Assembly: GCF_002946355.1 (NCBI RefSeq) | Contig: NZ_PKOZ01000004.1 | Span: 62,001-126,000, forward strand | Reading direction: 5' to 3' | From: Pradoshia eiseniae | Lineage (GTDB): Bacteria; Bacillota; Bacilli; Bacillales; Pradoshiaceae | Length of the DNA stretch: 64,000 nucleotides | In this document: positions 25,789 through 36,993 of the stretch, one piece after another | Layout of the letters: the number at the start of each line of letters is the position of its first letter | Position numbering within the stretch: the first letter of the stretch is position 1 | The notes under the pieces: model-generated | What the model was told of the DNA's origin: nothing | The model's input: only the letters and a program-made list of their open reading frames with translations | Databases searched by the model: none | Translations under genes and position numbers: made by a program

Positions 25789-26730
25789 TTATTTTACATA
25801 TTTCTTTTTATATTCCTCGAATTCCTTCTTAGAGCATAGTACTTGGTGTCCAGGAGCTATCTCACGCAATTCTACCTCTTCATTATCCCCATAGTTATGA
25901 ACTGCTGGGTCATACCCTTTCCTGCGGCGGGTTCTTTCGCTGTCAGGGTCAGGTAATGGAATGGCAGATAATAAGGATTGTGTGTATGGATGCATAGGAT
26001 TCTTATATAAATCCTCACTATCCGCTACCTCGACTAATTTCCCATAATACATAACACCAATACGATCACTGATGTATTTAACCATGGATAAGTCATGGGC
26101 GATGAATAGATATGTCAATCCCTTTTCCTTTTGCAATTTCTTCAGCAGGTTGACGACTTGAGCTTGAATGGATACATCAAGTGCAGAGATAGGCTCATCA
26201 GCGATAATGAAATCAGGATCGACCGCCAAGGCTCTGGCGATACCAATCCGCTGCCTTTGTCCGCCGGAGAATTCATGTGGATAGCGGTTAGCATGATCAC
26301 GGTTTAATCCAACTGTCTCCAACAGCTCATACACTCGATTCATTCGTTCTTCTTTCGTTTTAGCTAAACCATGGATATCAATACCCTCAGCAATGATATC
26401 TGCAACTGTCATACGCGGATTAAGGGAAGCATATGGATCCTGGAAGATCATCTGCATACCGCGGTTGAATGCTTTTAAATCCTTGCGGCTCTTCTGACCA
26501 TGGACTTCTTTTCCCTTAAAACGAACTTCACCTTCTGTCAGTTCATATAAGCGAATAATAGATCGTCCGGTAGTGGATTTTCCGCAGCCAGACTCTCCTA
26601 CAAGTCCAAACGTTTCGCCTTTAAAGATATCAAAGGAAACACCGTCAATGGCTTTGACCATATTAGGTTTACCAACATTGAAATATTGCTTAAGACCTTT
26701 TACCTCAATGATTTTTTCTTTTGTAGCCAT
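25789..26730 (-). CDS. oppF: Oligopeptide ABC transporter ATP-binding protein OppF
   Basis: Second ATPase of the oligopeptide importer. 313 residues: Walker [13 protein letters not shown]-loop [12 protein letters not shown], signature [15 protein letters not shown], Walker B PDFIIADEPISALD, H-loop FIAHDLSMV. After YTQSLLSAIPLPDPDSERTRRRK the C-terminus (EIAPGHQVLCSKKEFEEYKKKYVK) keeps only one Cys, unlike the ATPases of the dipeptide operon. One bp separates it from oppD. Distal gene of oppABCDF. Confidence 0.95.
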   Translation of the reverse strand: MATKEKIIEVKGLKQYFNVGKPNMVKAIDGVSFDIFKGETFGLVGESGCGKSTTGRSIIRLYELTEGEVRFKGKEVHGQKSRKDLKAFNRGMQMIFQDPYASLNPRMTVADIIAEGIDIHGLAKTKEERMNRVYELLETVGLNRDHANRYPHEFSGGQRQRIGIARALAVDPDFIIADEPISALDVSIQAQVVNLLKKLQKEKGLTYLFIAHDLSMVKYISDRIGVMYYGKLVEVADSEDLYKNPMHPYTQSLLSAIPLPDPDSERTRRRKGYDPAVHNYGDNEEVELREIAPGHQVLCSKKEFEEYKKKYVK

Positions 26731-26731
26731 A

Positions 26732-27799
26732 TTAGTTAATCCCTCCTACTTCTACCGGTTTGTCAAAATTGGAGTTCATATGGCGTATGCGTGCTTGAAC
26801 AGCTTCTGGTGGTGTCACCTTAGGCGCATCCGGATGAAGCAGCCAAGATTTCACAAAATGCGTCTCAGAGACTTGATAATATGGCGGCTCTTTAACGAAA
26901 TCAATTTCCATTGCATATTCATTACGAGGCGCGAATGGGCACCCCTTAGGAGGATTAATTAAATCCGGTGGTGTTCCCGGTATCGCGACTAACTCCGTAT
27001 CCCCGTCATTGTCAAGGCTTGGCATAGAGGATAATAACCCCCATGTATACGGATGGCGTGGATCATAGAATACTTCATCTACAGTACCAGTCTCAACGAT
27101 TTGTCCGCCATACATGACCGCCACCCGGTCAGCCACGTTAGCTACAACTCCCAAGTCATGTGTGATGAAAATGATGGATGTGTCAATTTTATTTTGCAGG
27201 TCTTTCATCAGCTCAAGAATTTGCGCTTGGATTGTTACATCAAGCGCTGTTGTAGGCTCATCGGCAATGAGAATCTTCGGATTACAAGATAGGGCAATCG
27301 CAACAACCACACGCTGTCTCATACCCCCGGAGAATTGGTGAGGGTATTGATTCATCCGAATCTCAGGCTGGGCAATTCCGACAAGTCTCAAAAGCTCGAT
27401 TGCCCGCTCACGGGCAGCCGACTTACTGAAATTTTGATGCTTAATGAGTCCCTCCATGATTTGTTTGCCGACTTTCATTGTCGGGTTCAGGGACGTCATC
27501 GGATCTTGGAAAATCATTGAGATTTCCTTACCACGCACCTTTTGCATTTCTTTCTCGCTTAGTTTCGCAATATCACGATCTCCAAAGAGGATATGACCTT
27601 CTTTAATAAAGCCTGCTGGTTGAGGTAATAATCTCATTAAAGCTTTTGTCGTAACTGATTTACCGGAACCAGATTCACCGACAATCGCCAATGTTTCACC
27701 TTTAAAAAGGTCAAAGCTGACACCGCGGACTGCTTTTACTTCCCCACCATAGGTATTGAAGGAGACATGTAAATCTTTCACTTCTAGCAATTTATCCAT
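26732..27799 (-). CDS. oppD: Oligopeptide ABC transporter ATP-binding protein OppD
   Basis: First ATPase of the oligopeptide importer. 355 residues: Walker [13 protein letters not shown]-loop MIFQDPMTSLNP, signature [15 protein letters not shown], Walker [16 protein letters not shown]-loop FITHDLGVV. The oligo_HPY end GCPFAPRNEYAMEIDF has Asn/Asp where paralogues have Cys, so a metal site there is lost. 18 bp after oppC. Confidence 0.95.
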   Translation of the reverse strand: MDKLLEVKDLHVSFNTYGGEVKAVRGVSFDLFKGETLAIVGESGSGKSVTTKALMRLLPQPAGFIKEGHILFGDRDIAKLSEKEMQKVRGKEISMIFQDPMTSLNPTMKVGKQIMEGLIKHQNFSKSAARERAIELLRLVGIAQPEIRMNQYPHQFSGGMRQRVVVAIALSCNPKILIADEPTTALDVTIQAQILELMKDLQNKIDTSIIFITHDLGVVANVADRVAVMYGGQIVETGTVDEVFYDPRHPYTWGLLSSMPSLDNDGDTELVAIPGTPPDLINPPKGCPFAPRNEYAMEIDFVKEPPYYQVSETHFVKSWLLHPDAPKVTPPEAVQARIRHMNSNFDKPVEVGGIN

Positions 27800-27817
27800 T
27801 TTTATTCTCCTCCCCTA

Positions 27818-28846
27818 TTATTTTCTCATTTTTGGATCTAACGCATCGCGTAATCCATCTGCTAATAAGTTAAAGCTCAAAATCAAAACACTGATTGTAA
27901 GAGCAGGAATAATCAATAAATATGGGAATGAACGTAAGTATCTGAATCCTTCATTCACCAAGGAACCTAAAGATGCTTCAGGAGCAGCAATCCCTAATCC
28001 AATAAAGCTCAGGAATGCCTCTGTAAAAATTGCACCTGGAATGGTGAACATAGATGTAACAATGACTGGGCCTAAAGTATTTGGCAATAAGTGTTTAAAG
28101 ATAAGGCTTGTGTTTGTGGCCCCTAATGTTTTAGACGCGAGCACATATTCCTGATCGCGAAGCTTCAAGAACTGCCCGCGGACCATTCGAGCCATTCCTA
28201 TCCAGCCTGTCACAACCATGGCGAGAGTGATGGAAAGCACCCCTGGCTTATCAAAGATCAAAATCATCAGAATAACAACGATCAAGTACGGAATTCCAAC
28301 TAGCACTTCGATAATCCTCTGCATAAATGCATCAATTCTTCCGCCAAAGAAACCGGATACTCCTCCATAGACGACTCCTATAAAGAACTCAATAACGGCA
28401 GCCAGCAAGGCAATATATAAAGAAATCCGCGCTCCATACCAGATTCTTGTCCATTGATCACGACCTAAATCATCAGTCCCGAACCAGTGGTAGGTGTCTT
28501 CATAGCCTTTCGTTTCATATAGATTGACACCATTTTTGTCGGTTCCATCAAATGGAAGCCACGAGATGTTCTCTAGCCCTTGTACTCTTGGCGGCAATTT
28601 TGATTTGCCTAAATCTTGTTCTTTGAAGGTATAACCGGATACCATCGGACCAAAAATAGCCAAAAGGACAAAGATGATAATCATGATTAAACCGGCTACA
28701 GCACCCTTATTCTTGAACAATCTATGTCTCGCATCCTGCCAGAAGGTTAAACTTTTTCTTTCAATCTTTTCCGCATCACTGCTTTTCGGACCGACAACTT
28801 GGAATAAATCAGGAGAGAGATTAGTAGTTTGTGTGTTTTTTTCCAT
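27818..28846 (-). CDS. oppC: Oligopeptide ABC transporter permease OppC
   Basis: Membrane subunit of the oligopeptide importer. 342 residues, with a long cytoplasmic N-terminus (first 45 residues), six helices and the large OppC-specific external insert (about 75-105, KLPPRVQGLENISWLPFDG). HWFGTDDLGRDQWTRIWYGARIS leads into the permease domain; EAA loop near QEYVLASKTLGATNTSLIFKHLLPN. Ends LADGLRDALDPKMRK. Its start overlaps the oppB stop by 1 bp. Confidence 0.95.
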   Translation of the reverse strand: MEKNTQTTNLSPDLFQVVGPKSSDAEKIERKSLTFWQDARHRLFKNKGAVAGLIMIIIFVLLAIFGPMVSGYTFKEQDLGKSKLPPRVQGLENISWLPFDGTDKNGVNLYETKGYEDTYHWFGTDDLGRDQWTRIWYGARISLYIALLAAVIEFFIGVVYGGVSGFFGGRIDAFMQRIIEVLVGIPYLIVVILMILIFDKPGVLSITLAMVVTGWIGMARMVRGQFLKLRDQEYVLASKTLGATNTSLIFKHLLPNTLGPVIVTSMFTIPGAIFTEAFLSFIGLGIAAPEASLGSLVNEGFRYLRSFPYLLIIPALTISVLILSFNLLADGLRDALDPKMRK

Positions 28847-29775
28847 TATTTCTTCCCTCCTGCTAAGCGAATACGTGGATCAACGACACCGTAAAGGATA
28901 TCTACCACAAATATGACTAAAATAAATAACGCACTATAGAAAATGGTTGTCCCCATAATGGTTGTATAGTCATTCTGATTAATAGAGCTAACAAATTGCT
29001 CCCCAAGACCTGGGATAGCGAATATTTGCTCGATAATCAATGTTCCAGTCATAATATTGACCGCCATCGGTCCGAGAATCGTAATGATGGGAATTAAGGC
29101 ATTACGGATTCCATGCTTAATAACAACACTAGCGCCAGACAAACCTTTTGCTTTTGCTAGAGTAATATAATCAGATCCCATAACCTCTAACATTTCAGAG
29201 CGCATAAAACGGGCAATCGAGGCAATTACCGCAGCGGACAATGCCAATGTTGGCAATATCGTATACTCAAAGCCTTCCCAGAAGGCTACAGGTAATATCT
29301 CCCATTTAACCGCAAGGAAGTACTGTAAGAAAGCAGCAAAGACGAATGATGGAATTGAAGCACCTAAAACAGCGATGACCGTAGCCATGAAATCTATCCA
29401 CGAATTATGCCGCAGAGCTGCAAGTATACCTAACGTCAAGCCTACTATTGTACCGAAAACTAAAGCTTGAAAGCCAAGATGTGCAGACGCTCCAATACGA
29501 GTCCCAATCAATTCAGTAACCGGGCGGTTATCATATTTGAAAGATGTGCCTAAATCACCTTTAAGTAAATCACCCATATAATTGACATATTGAACTGGCA
29601 CAGGATCATTCAATCCATATTTTTCGTAAATGATTTCTTTTTGTTCTGCTGTCAGTTTTTCTTGATTCTTTAAAGGAGAACCAGGAAGCATTTTCATTAA
29701 GAAAAAGGTAGCAGTTGTGATAACAAAAAGAGTAATAATCATGTAAGTTAATCTTTGTAATGTAAATCGCAGCAT
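28846..29775 (-). CDS. oppB: Oligopeptide ABC transporter permease OppB
   Basis: Partner membrane subunit. 309 residues, six helices, starting MLRFTLQRLTYMIITLFVITTATFFLMKMLPGSPL. EAA loop DYITLAKAKGLSGASVVIKHGIRNALIP (about 203-230). Ends DILYGVVDPRIRLAGGKK. RBS GGGGGG precedes the ATG. Separated from oppA by 290 bp containing a terminator-like hairpin and a long inverted repeat, which should lower membrane-protein synthesis relative to OppA. Confidence 0.95.
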   Translation of the reverse strand: MLRFTLQRLTYMIITLFVITTATFFLMKMLPGSPLKNQEKLTAEQKEIIYEKYGLNDPVPVQYVNYMGDLLKGDLGTSFKYDNRPVTELIGTRIGASAHLGFQALVFGTIVGLTLGILAALRHNSWIDFMATVIAVLGASIPSFVFAAFLQYFLAVKWEILPVAFWEGFEYTILPTLALSAAVIASIARFMRSEMLEVMGSDYITLAKAKGLSGASVVIKHGIRNALIPIITILGPMAVNIMTGTLIIEQIFAIPGLGEQFVSSINQNDYTTIMGTTIFYSALFILVIFVVDILYGVVDPRIRLAGGKK

Positions 29776-29839
29776 ATTTAGCCCCCCTTTTTTATTCTAT
29801 CTAGCAATCGTTAAATATGTAGTTGTCCTTTTTATAAGG

Positions 29840-29924
29840 TATTTTCTGTGGAATGGACTTATATGGACTATAAAGCAGCCACATAAGTAATCAATGAATA
29901 GTTCGTCCCATTCCACAGAAAATA
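29840..29924. repeat. 85-bp inverted-repeat element between oppA and oppB
   Basis: TATTTTCTGTGGAATGG (29840-29856) is perfectly repeated in inverse orientation at 29908-29924. The 51-bp interior contains a second, shorter pair ACTTAT/ATAAGT (29857-29862, 29883-29888). No coding potential and no clear target duplication. It could be an mRNA-processing structure or a remnant of a short MITE-like element. Confidence 0.75.
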
Positions 29925-30003
29925 GATACTATTATCAACAACTCATTTAACATCAAATAACCTTAATAATTAACAGTTAATTCTGAAAACAGCGCCCTAA
30001 CTA

Positions 30004-30047
30004 GGGAAAAGGAGAGTACACGCCCTTTTTTAGGCTTGCACTCTCCC
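30004..30047 (-). terminator. Leaky terminator or attenuator after oppA
   Basis: Minus strand GGAGAGT (30046-30040) pairs with ACTCTCC (30017-30011), with an inner GCC/GGC stem and a T-run (TTTTCCC) after it. Located 20 bp after oppA inside the operon; partial readthrough would explain high OppA against low OppBCDF. Confidence 0.65.
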
Positions 30048-30065
30048 ATTTAGGCTCACGAGCTA

Positions 30066-31718
30066 TTATTCCTCGATTGAAACCCACTTGTAGCTGTAAT
30101 CTCCACCGAATGAGTGGCTTAGTAAACCTTTAACTTTATCTTTCATTAAGAAAGATGCTCCACGTTGGTAAAGTGGCGCAATTACTGCATCTTCTTCAAT
30201 AAGAAGTTTTTCAGCATCTGCCATTGCTTTATCACGAGCTTCTAAATCATCAAGAAGTGTAGTGCTAGCATCCTTGATCAATTTATCGTAATCTTTGCTG
30301 CTGTATGCAGTATGGTTATTACCATTTCCAGTAGTGAACATATCCAAGAATGTCATAGGGTCTTGATAGTCAGGGCCCCAGCCAGAGTAGGAGATATCAA
30401 AATCACCTTTAGCTTGAATATCGAGTTTGTTTTGGAATGGTTGTTGGTTAAGAGAAAGTGTTAACCCTTCAAGCGTTGTTTCCATTTGCTCTTTTAGGTA
30501 TTCACCCATTTTCTTAGCAGAGTCACCATCATAGTTTAGCAATTCTAGTTCTATGCTATCTTTGCCAATCTCTTTTAGGCCTTCAGCCCAAAGTTTAGCA
30601 GCTTCTTCTTTATTTGTTTTCAGCATATCGCCGTTTACATCACGGAAGTCTTTTCCATCTTGAGTTGTGTAGAATTCTTTCGGCACGATGTAATAAGCTG
30701 CTGATGAACCATTATTTAAGAGAGTATCAACAAATGATTCTTTATCGAATGCCATAGTAATGGCTTTACGGATTTTTGCGTTAGATAAGACTTCATCTTC
30801 TTGGTTAAATTCCAAGTAGAAAACAGATGTATCAGGTTCTGTTAGGAATTCTTCGGAGTCTTTATAAGTATCAACGTTTTCAGCTGATAAACCTACACGG
30901 TCGATCTTACCAGTTTCATAAAGGTTAACCGCTGTGTTTGTATCTTTTACAATCTTGAAGTTGACTGTTTCAAGTTTCACAGTGTCTTTATCCCAGTATT
31001 GATCGTTTTTGGAAAGCTTGAAGCTTTCTTCGTGTTTCCATTCAGATAATGTGAATGGACCATTATAGATTGTTGTATCAGCTTCTAAACCATATTTATC
31101 GCCTTGTTCTTCAACGTATTTTTGGTTTTGAGGCATGAATGTTCCAAAAGAAAGAAGGGATTTAAAGTAAGGAACTGCATTCGCCAACTTAACTTCTAGA
31201 GTATAGTCATCTACAGCTTTAACGCCTAGTTCAGAAGCTTCCTTCTTGCCAGAGTTAATTTCTTCACCATTCTCAATTACATACAGCATGTATGCATATT
31301 GAGCAGCTGTATCAGGGTTAGCTACTTTTTGCCAAGCGTAAACGAAATCGTTAGCTGTGACAGGGTCTCCATTGGACCATTTAGCATCTTCTCTTAATTT
31401 GAAAGTGTACGTTAAGCCATCTTCGCTTACTTCTGGGTCGCCATCAGCTACACCATCAACAACCTCATCGTTTTCACCTAAGCGGTAAAGACCTTCCATA
31501 ACGTTATTCATAACGTTGAAGGATACTGAGTCAGTTGCTAAAGCTGTATCCATTGATGGAATTTCAGACGTTTCAACCACGTTTAATACTTGTTCTACAT
31601 CCTTTGCACTGCCGCCGTCGCCTTTTCCTGATGAACTGTCATCGCCAGAACATGCAGCCAGGAACGTACTTAAAGCAAGAATCATTACAAGAAATAACGA
31701 CATTTTTTTTGCTTTCAT
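30066..31718 (-). CDS. oppA: Oligopeptide-binding lipoprotein OppA
   Basis: Extracellular peptide-binding lipoprotein for Opp, which in Bacillus imports oligopeptides and signalling peptides (Phr, CSF). 550 residues; signal peptide with lipobox LAAC, lipidated Cys23, followed by the flexible SGDDSSSGKGDGGSAKD. SBP_bac_5 features: LNVVETSEIPSMDTALATD, LYRLGENDEVVDG, WSNGDPVTANDFVYAWQKV, YNGPFTLSEWKHEESF, SYSGWGPDYQDPMTFLDMF. A near-perfect CodY box lies 33 bp upstream of the start codon. Confidence 0.95.
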   Translation of the reverse strand: MKAKKMSLFLVMILALSTFLAACSGDDSSSGKGDGGSAKDVEQVLNVVETSEIPSMDTALATDSVSFNVMNNVMEGLYRLGENDEVVDGVADGDPEVSEDGLTYTFKLREDAKWSNGDPVTANDFVYAWQKVANPDTAAQYAYMLYVIENGEEINSGKKEASELGVKAVDDYTLEVKLANAVPYFKSLLSFGTFMPQNQKYVEEQGDKYGLEADTTIYNGPFTLSEWKHEESFKLSKNDQYWDKDTVKLETVNFKIVKDTNTAVNLYETGKIDRVGLSAENVDTYKDSEEFLTEPDTSVFYLEFNQEDEVLSNAKIRKAITMAFDKESFVDTLLNNGSSAAYYIVPKEFYTTQDGKDFRDVNGDMLKTNKEEAAKLWAEGLKEIGKDSIELELLNYDGDSAKKMGEYLKEQMETTLEGLTLSLNQQPFQNKLDIQAKGDFDISYSGWGPDYQDPMTFLDMFTTGNGNNHTAYSSKDYDKLIKDASTTLLDDLEARDKAMADAEKLLIEEDAVIAPLYQRGASFLMKDKVKGLLSHSFGGDYSYKWVSIEE

Positions 31719-31751
31719 ACAGTTATGACCTCCCTATTTTTTTACTCTTCT

Positions 31752-31766
31752 AATTTTCAGAAGATT
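31752..31766. promoter_or_regulatory. CodY box upstream of oppA
   Basis: AATTTTCAGAAGATT differs from the established CodY consensus AATTTTCwGAAAATT at one position. It lies 33 bp before the oppA start codon, where bound CodY would block transcription when branched-chain amino acids and GTP are high. Confidence 0.75.
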
Positions 31767-31910
31767 TCGTAACCAATAATAAATGCTTTCTGACAATTTT
31801 GCAATCTTTTTTTACATTTCCGTTAAGTTCCTGTATCAGAAGAGAGTCAAAACTGCCTGAAAAAGCTTTTATTACTTAAGTTTCTGTTAATCAACCTGAA
31901 AAGATTTCCT

Positions 31911-31925
31911 TGTTTTCAGAATATT
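31911..31925. promoter_or_regulatory. Second, weaker CodY-like site
   Basis: TGTTTTCAGAATATT, three departures from the 15-bp consensus, 159 bp upstream of the first box in the oppA / DUF3899 divergent region. Confidence 0.35.
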
Positions 31926-32078
31926 CAAAACAGAAACCTTGTAAATAATCTTTTAAACTTATAAATATATTAAAATTTTATTTAAAATCTTGCAACTCAT
32001 AAATATAAAAAATAAACTTTAATTTCGAAAAAAGATATACTATTATTTTAACAACGCTATAAAAATTGGAGGACTAGC

Positions 32079-32453
32079 ATGAAATCCGGCAAAAAATATC
32101 TCATTCTGAATGCGGCGGCTCTTCTTATAGCATTTGGATATTCCTTATTCCAACAGGAGCTGCTTCTATCCTTCATTAATGCATACTTTATGATTGGACT
32201 GACTTATTTAAGCATCGGCGCAATGATGTTTGTCATGGGCAGCGGATTTTTCAGTATTTTTGCGTACAGCTATAAAAAGGTTATGAAGGGTAGTTCAAAA
32301 AAAGAAGAATATATTTCTGAGCTTGCAGGCGATACTGAAGATAAAGGTCCAACCATTAAGGTATTGACCTTTTCCTGGACCAGGCCGCTCATTTATTCAG
32401 GCGTATTCTCTTTCCTGATTACATTGATCTGTTCAATAGTTTTCTTTGGATAG
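32079..32453 (+). CDS. DUF3899 domain membrane protein
   Basis: 124 residues with three hydrophobic helices (about 7-25, 31-62 and 102-122) and a charged loop (YKKVMKGSSKKEEYISELAGDTEDKG, 66-91) between the second and third. The pattern is that of DUF3899, a family of unknown function. RBS TTGGAGGA. Divergent from oppA, upstream of the trpS T-box leader with no terminator seen between. Confidence 0.75.
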   Translation: MKSGKKYLILNAAALLIAFGYSLFQQELLLSFINAYFMIGLTYLSIGAMMFVMGSGFFSIFAYSYKKVMKGSSKKEEYISELAGDTEDKGPTIKVLTFSWTRPLIYSGVFSFLITLICSIVFFG

Positions 32454-32504
32454 TTGCCAAGAGACGGATATTTGAGTAAAATATCATTACTTACAGATTC
32501 GAAA

Positions 32505-33801
<1,297 letters not shown>

Positions 33802-33810
33802 TCCATATAA

Positions 33811-33858
33811 AAAGAGTGCAGATTTGACAGGTAAACCTATCAGTCTGCACTCTTTTTT
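33811..33858. terminator. Bidirectional terminator after trpS
   Basis: AAAGAGTGCAGA (33811-33822) with TCTGCACTCTTT (33844-33855), inner AGGT/ACCT stem, T-run on both sides; lies between convergent trpS and yjbA. Confidence 0.85.
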
Positions 33859-33904
33859 ACCCATCTCTTAATCAAGGAGGCTTGGTTCATAAGAAACAGC
33901 CATC

Positions 33905-34666
33905 CTACAGCATGGATGGCCGGTCTCCTACTTCCATTTCCCAAAGCTTTTCAAAGAATGGCTGTCCCTTAATCATGCGTTCGCACAGCATCGTATGTTT
34001 ACTTGACCAGCCATTTTTCATTTCATCGAACAATTTTCCCCAGATTTCATCAAAACTCATTTCAAGAACATTGGCATATTCCTCTGGTGCCCATTCCGTA
34101 TACCAATAACGCACTTCAGAAGTATTGCCTGCATTTTTCAATTGGTCAAGGGCCATAAAGAGAAGCTGTTTTAATTGACGCTCACGTCTCGTAAGTCCGA
34201 GCATAATGGTTGGTGAAGGAGAGAGTATATGATATTCCTTTTTCTTATAATCAGCTATCATGGATGCATAATCATACTTTTCCGGTTCGACATTCTGAAT
34301 CATTTCATATGCTAATTGTTCCTGGCGCGGAATGAGCCTGCTTTTGCGGATTGGAATGCTGTAGCCAATCGTATCGATGGCGATAATGCCTGTCCCATCT
34401 GTTGCAACAAAGCAATAATCCATTGGAATCCGCTCATGATTTTTGCGAATATAAGCCTTCTTATACACTTCCTCTAAGAGGCTTGATGGCAGCTCCAACA
34501 AATCATTTTCAATGTAGTGGAACAATATAGGCTCGAGCTTTAACAAAGGCACTTGGTCGAGTAATTCAACCGTGTCTTCTTTTCGCCATTCATGAAAACT
34601 GCAAATATTGTAGCTATTTTCTTCTCCTTCAAACCAATTCACCCATACATCATGGAGATACAACAT
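33905..34666 (-). CDS. yjbA: UPF0736 / DUF3603 protein YjbA
   Basis: Conserved Bacillus protein without known function. 253 residues starting [31 protein letters not shown], and containing the family blocks [47 protein letters not shown]-like sequence (about 74-100) and [21 protein letters not shown]. No signal peptide or membrane span. Same location next to trpS as in B. subtilis. Confidence 0.9.
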   Translation of the reverse strand: MLYLHDVWVNWFEGEENSYNICSFHEWRKEDTVELLDQVPLLKLEPILFHYIENDLLELPSSLLEEVYKKAYIRKNHERIPMDYCFVATDGTGIIAIDTIGYSIPIRKSRLIPRQEQLAYEMIQNVEPEKYDYASMIADYKKKEYHILSPSPTIMLGLTRRERQLKQLLFMALDQLKNAGNTSEVRYWYTEWAPEEYANVLEMSFDEIWGKLFDEMKNGWSSKHTMLCERMIKGQPFFEKLWEMEVGDRPSML

Positions 34667-34754
34667 ACCAGAATATCCCTCGCTTCTATCCTATTTGTCA
34701 ATCATTATAGGCAGAATTCATGGAAAATATTCCTGATTCCACGGGAAATGCAGA

Positions 34755-35552
34755 TTAATCCGTCTGAATCGCGAGTTCCTTCCATTGTCTAATGATTTCC
34801 TTGGCTGGGAGCGAGAATAATGCCTTTGTCTTTAACCCTTTATATTCCGCATAATCTTTCACAACCCTGTATCCAGCCTCATATCCAGCCATTTTCGGGA
34901 TCCCGCCGCCTCCAAAAAGTAAACGGTCATGTAAGGGGTCATTTCTCTCCAGTTCAATATTTATCATATATTTTGATTGTAGAATCGACCGGACTTCCTC
35001 TGCCGTATGCCGTGTGGTCCATGGGGCTAAATATCCGATTCCGCAATACTCGCTTACTGCATATTCCGCGAGACCCTCCATCACAATCGAGCCAGCCAAA
35101 TTACTTTCCATCCTATCGGCAAGAATCGACAGTCTCGTAGCGTGATGATATTCATGCACAAATAAAGCTTCTAATTCCTTTTCTGTAATATCAGCCGAAA
35201 CAAACAAGAAGAGTTTGTCTATAAAGGCCAGCCCTGATTTCCGTTTCTCTGCCGGTCTAAAAAGCCTGAGACCTTCCATCATTACGGGAAATATCAGGAT
35301 GGGGATATCTGGTCCATCCCATTCTTTTTGATACTTATTATAGTAACCCTCAGCCTCCTCCCAGATATTCCTTTCCTTCATTTGCGCATAGATGCTCTTT
35401 GTTCTCTTGTTGGGCCGATACATTCCCGTCTTTTTTAACGTTTCAATCAGTGCTTGTTCCTTAGAATGGACAGCATCCAAAATGTAATCCTCTACTTTTC
35501 TCGTATCGCCAAAAGATTCATCAAGCCACCGGTCTGTCCTGATTATGCCCAT
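34755..35552 (-). CDS. yjaZ: DUF2268 putative zinc protease YjaZ
   Basis: 265 residues from ATG MGIIRTDRWLDE, selected because GGGAAGTG is upstream and the longer frame has no site. The zinc motif is VHEYHHATRLS (about 132-142, HExxH) and a later MEGLAEYAVSEYCG gives the third ligand Glu, as in DUF2268 predicted Zn-dependent proteases. No obvious signal peptide. Unknown substrate. Sits between fabF and yjbA, as in B. subtilis. Confidence 0.87.
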   Translation of the reverse strand: MGIIRTDRWLDESFGDTRKVEDYILDAVHSKEQALIETLKKTGMYRPNKRTKSIYAQMKERNIWEEAEGYYNKYQKEWDGPDIPILIFPVMMEGLRLFRPAEKRKSGLAFIDKLFLFVSADITEKELEALFVHEYHHATRLSILADRMESNLAGSIVMEGLAEYAVSEYCGIGYLAPWTTRHTAEEVRSILQSKYMINIELERNDPLHDRLLFGGGGIPKMAGYEAGYRVVKDYAEYKGLKTKALFSLPAKEIIRQWKELAIQTD

Positions 35553-35640
35553 TTTGCACTCACTTCCCGAATTCATTTAGGTTCTGCATTATATGAACTC
35601 ATTTCTGATTTGGGAATGGTGAAGGCTATATAAACATGAA

Positions 35641-35702
35641 AAAAGGCAAGAGACCCGCACCGGTGATAAATATCCATTACCCCGGTGAGCATCGCTTGCC
35701 TC
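35641..35702 (-). terminator. Terminator of fabF
   Basis: Two-part stem: GGCAAG (35645-35650) with CTTGCC and CACCGG (35658-35663) with CCGGTG (35692-35697); the minus strand then reads six T. Confidence 0.75.
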
Positions 35703-35718
35703 CTATATTAGAGATATC

Positions 35719-36957
35719 TTATTCGTATTTCTTGAATACTATCGTTGCATTATGGCCGCCAAAGCCAAATGAGTTGCTCATTGCACAACTTACTGTTTTC
35801 TCTCTAGCCTCATTAGGAACATAATCTAAATCGCATGCCGGATCCTTCTCATGATAATGAATGGTCGGAGGAATAATATCATTCGCAATCGATAGTACAG
35901 AGAATATGGCTTCAATTCCTCCGGCGGCACCGAGCAAATGGCCTGTCATCGATTTCGTTGAACTAATAGCCAGTTTATGGGCATATTCACCAAACACAGT
36001 TTTAATGGCCATCGTTTCCAATGAGTCATTGTATTCGGTGCTTGTTCCATGTGCATTGATATAATCAACCGATTCAGGTGAAAGATTGGCATCATCAAGC
36101 GCCATCTTCATCGCTCTTGCACCGCCTTCGCCTTCTGGAGCCGGGGCTGTTATATGATGGGCATCTCCTGTTGAACCATAGCCAACGATCTCAGCGTAAA
36201 TCGGAGCATTTCGATTTAGTGCATGGGATAGCTCCTCAAGGACGATTACTCCTGCTCCCTCGCCAATAACAAAGCCATCGCGATTCTTATCGAACGGCCT
36301 GCTGGCTGAATTTGGATCAGGATTTGTTGAAAGCGCCGTATTTGCACAAAAACCTGCCAAAGCCATTCTTGTAATCGGCGCCTCAGCTCCTCCGGTTACT
36401 ATAACGTCTGCATCGCCGCGCTGAATGGCTTTAAAGGCATCGCCAATCGAGTTCGTTCCTGTTGCACAAGCAGTAACTGTACAAGAATTGATTCCCTTTG
36501 CCCCTAACATAATTGACACTTGTCCGCTCGCCATGTCAGGAATAAGCATCGGCACAAAGAATGGACTGACACGTCTATATCCTCTATTCAAAAACACATC
36601 GTATTGCTGTTCAAAGGTTTCCATCCCGCCAATTCCGGAACCAATCCAAACACCTACACGTTCGGCATTCTCTGGTGTAATCTCAAGCTTTGAGTCATTA
36701 ACAGCCATCTTTGCGGCCCCAATGGCATAATGAGTAAAGCGATCCATCTTTCTTGCTTCCTTGCGGTCCACATAATCGGTTATCTCAAACCCTTTCACTT
36801 CCCCTGCCACCTTTGCGGGGAATTCGTCTGGATTGACTCTTGTCAAGGGTCCTATTCCTGATACTCCATTAATAGCATTCTTCCAGTTCTCTTCTACAGA
36901 GTTACCTAATGGTGAAATGGCTCCCATGCCTGTCACAACAACTCGCTTCAGCTCCAT
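35719..36957 (-). CDS. fabF: 3-oxoacyl-[acyl-carrier-protein] synthase II
   Basis: Elongating condensing enzyme: joins acyl chain with malonyl-ACP. 412 residues, starting [19 protein letters not shown]. Catalytic triad: Cys in [15 protein letters not shown] (about 164), His in [13 protein letters not shown] (about 304) and His in [15 protein letters not shown] (about 340). Ends [19 protein letters not shown]. Follows fabH by 36 bp in one FapR-controlled operon. Confidence 0.97.
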   Translation of the reverse strand: MELKRVVVTGMGAISPLGNSVEENWKNAINGVSGIGPLTRVNPDEFPAKVAGEVKGFEITDYVDRKEARKMDRFTHYAIGAAKMAVNDSKLEITPENAERVGVWIGSGIGGMETFEQQYDVFLNRGYRRVSPFFVPMLIPDMASGQVSIMLGAKGINSCTVTACATGTNSIGDAFKAIQRGDADVIVTGGAEAPITRMALAGFCANTALSTNPDPNSASRPFDKNRDGFVIGEGAGVIVLEELSHALNRNAPIYAEIVGYGSTGDAHHITAPAPEGEGGARAMKMALDDANLSPESVDYINAHGTSTEYNDSLETMAIKTVFGEYAHKLAISSTKSMTGHLLGAAGGIEAIFSVLSIANDIIPPTIHYHEKDPACDLDYVPNEAREKTVSCAMSNSFGFGGHNATIVFKKYE

Positions 36958-36993
36958 GAATGATCGCTCCTTCTTCTTTTTCTGATTCAGTGA

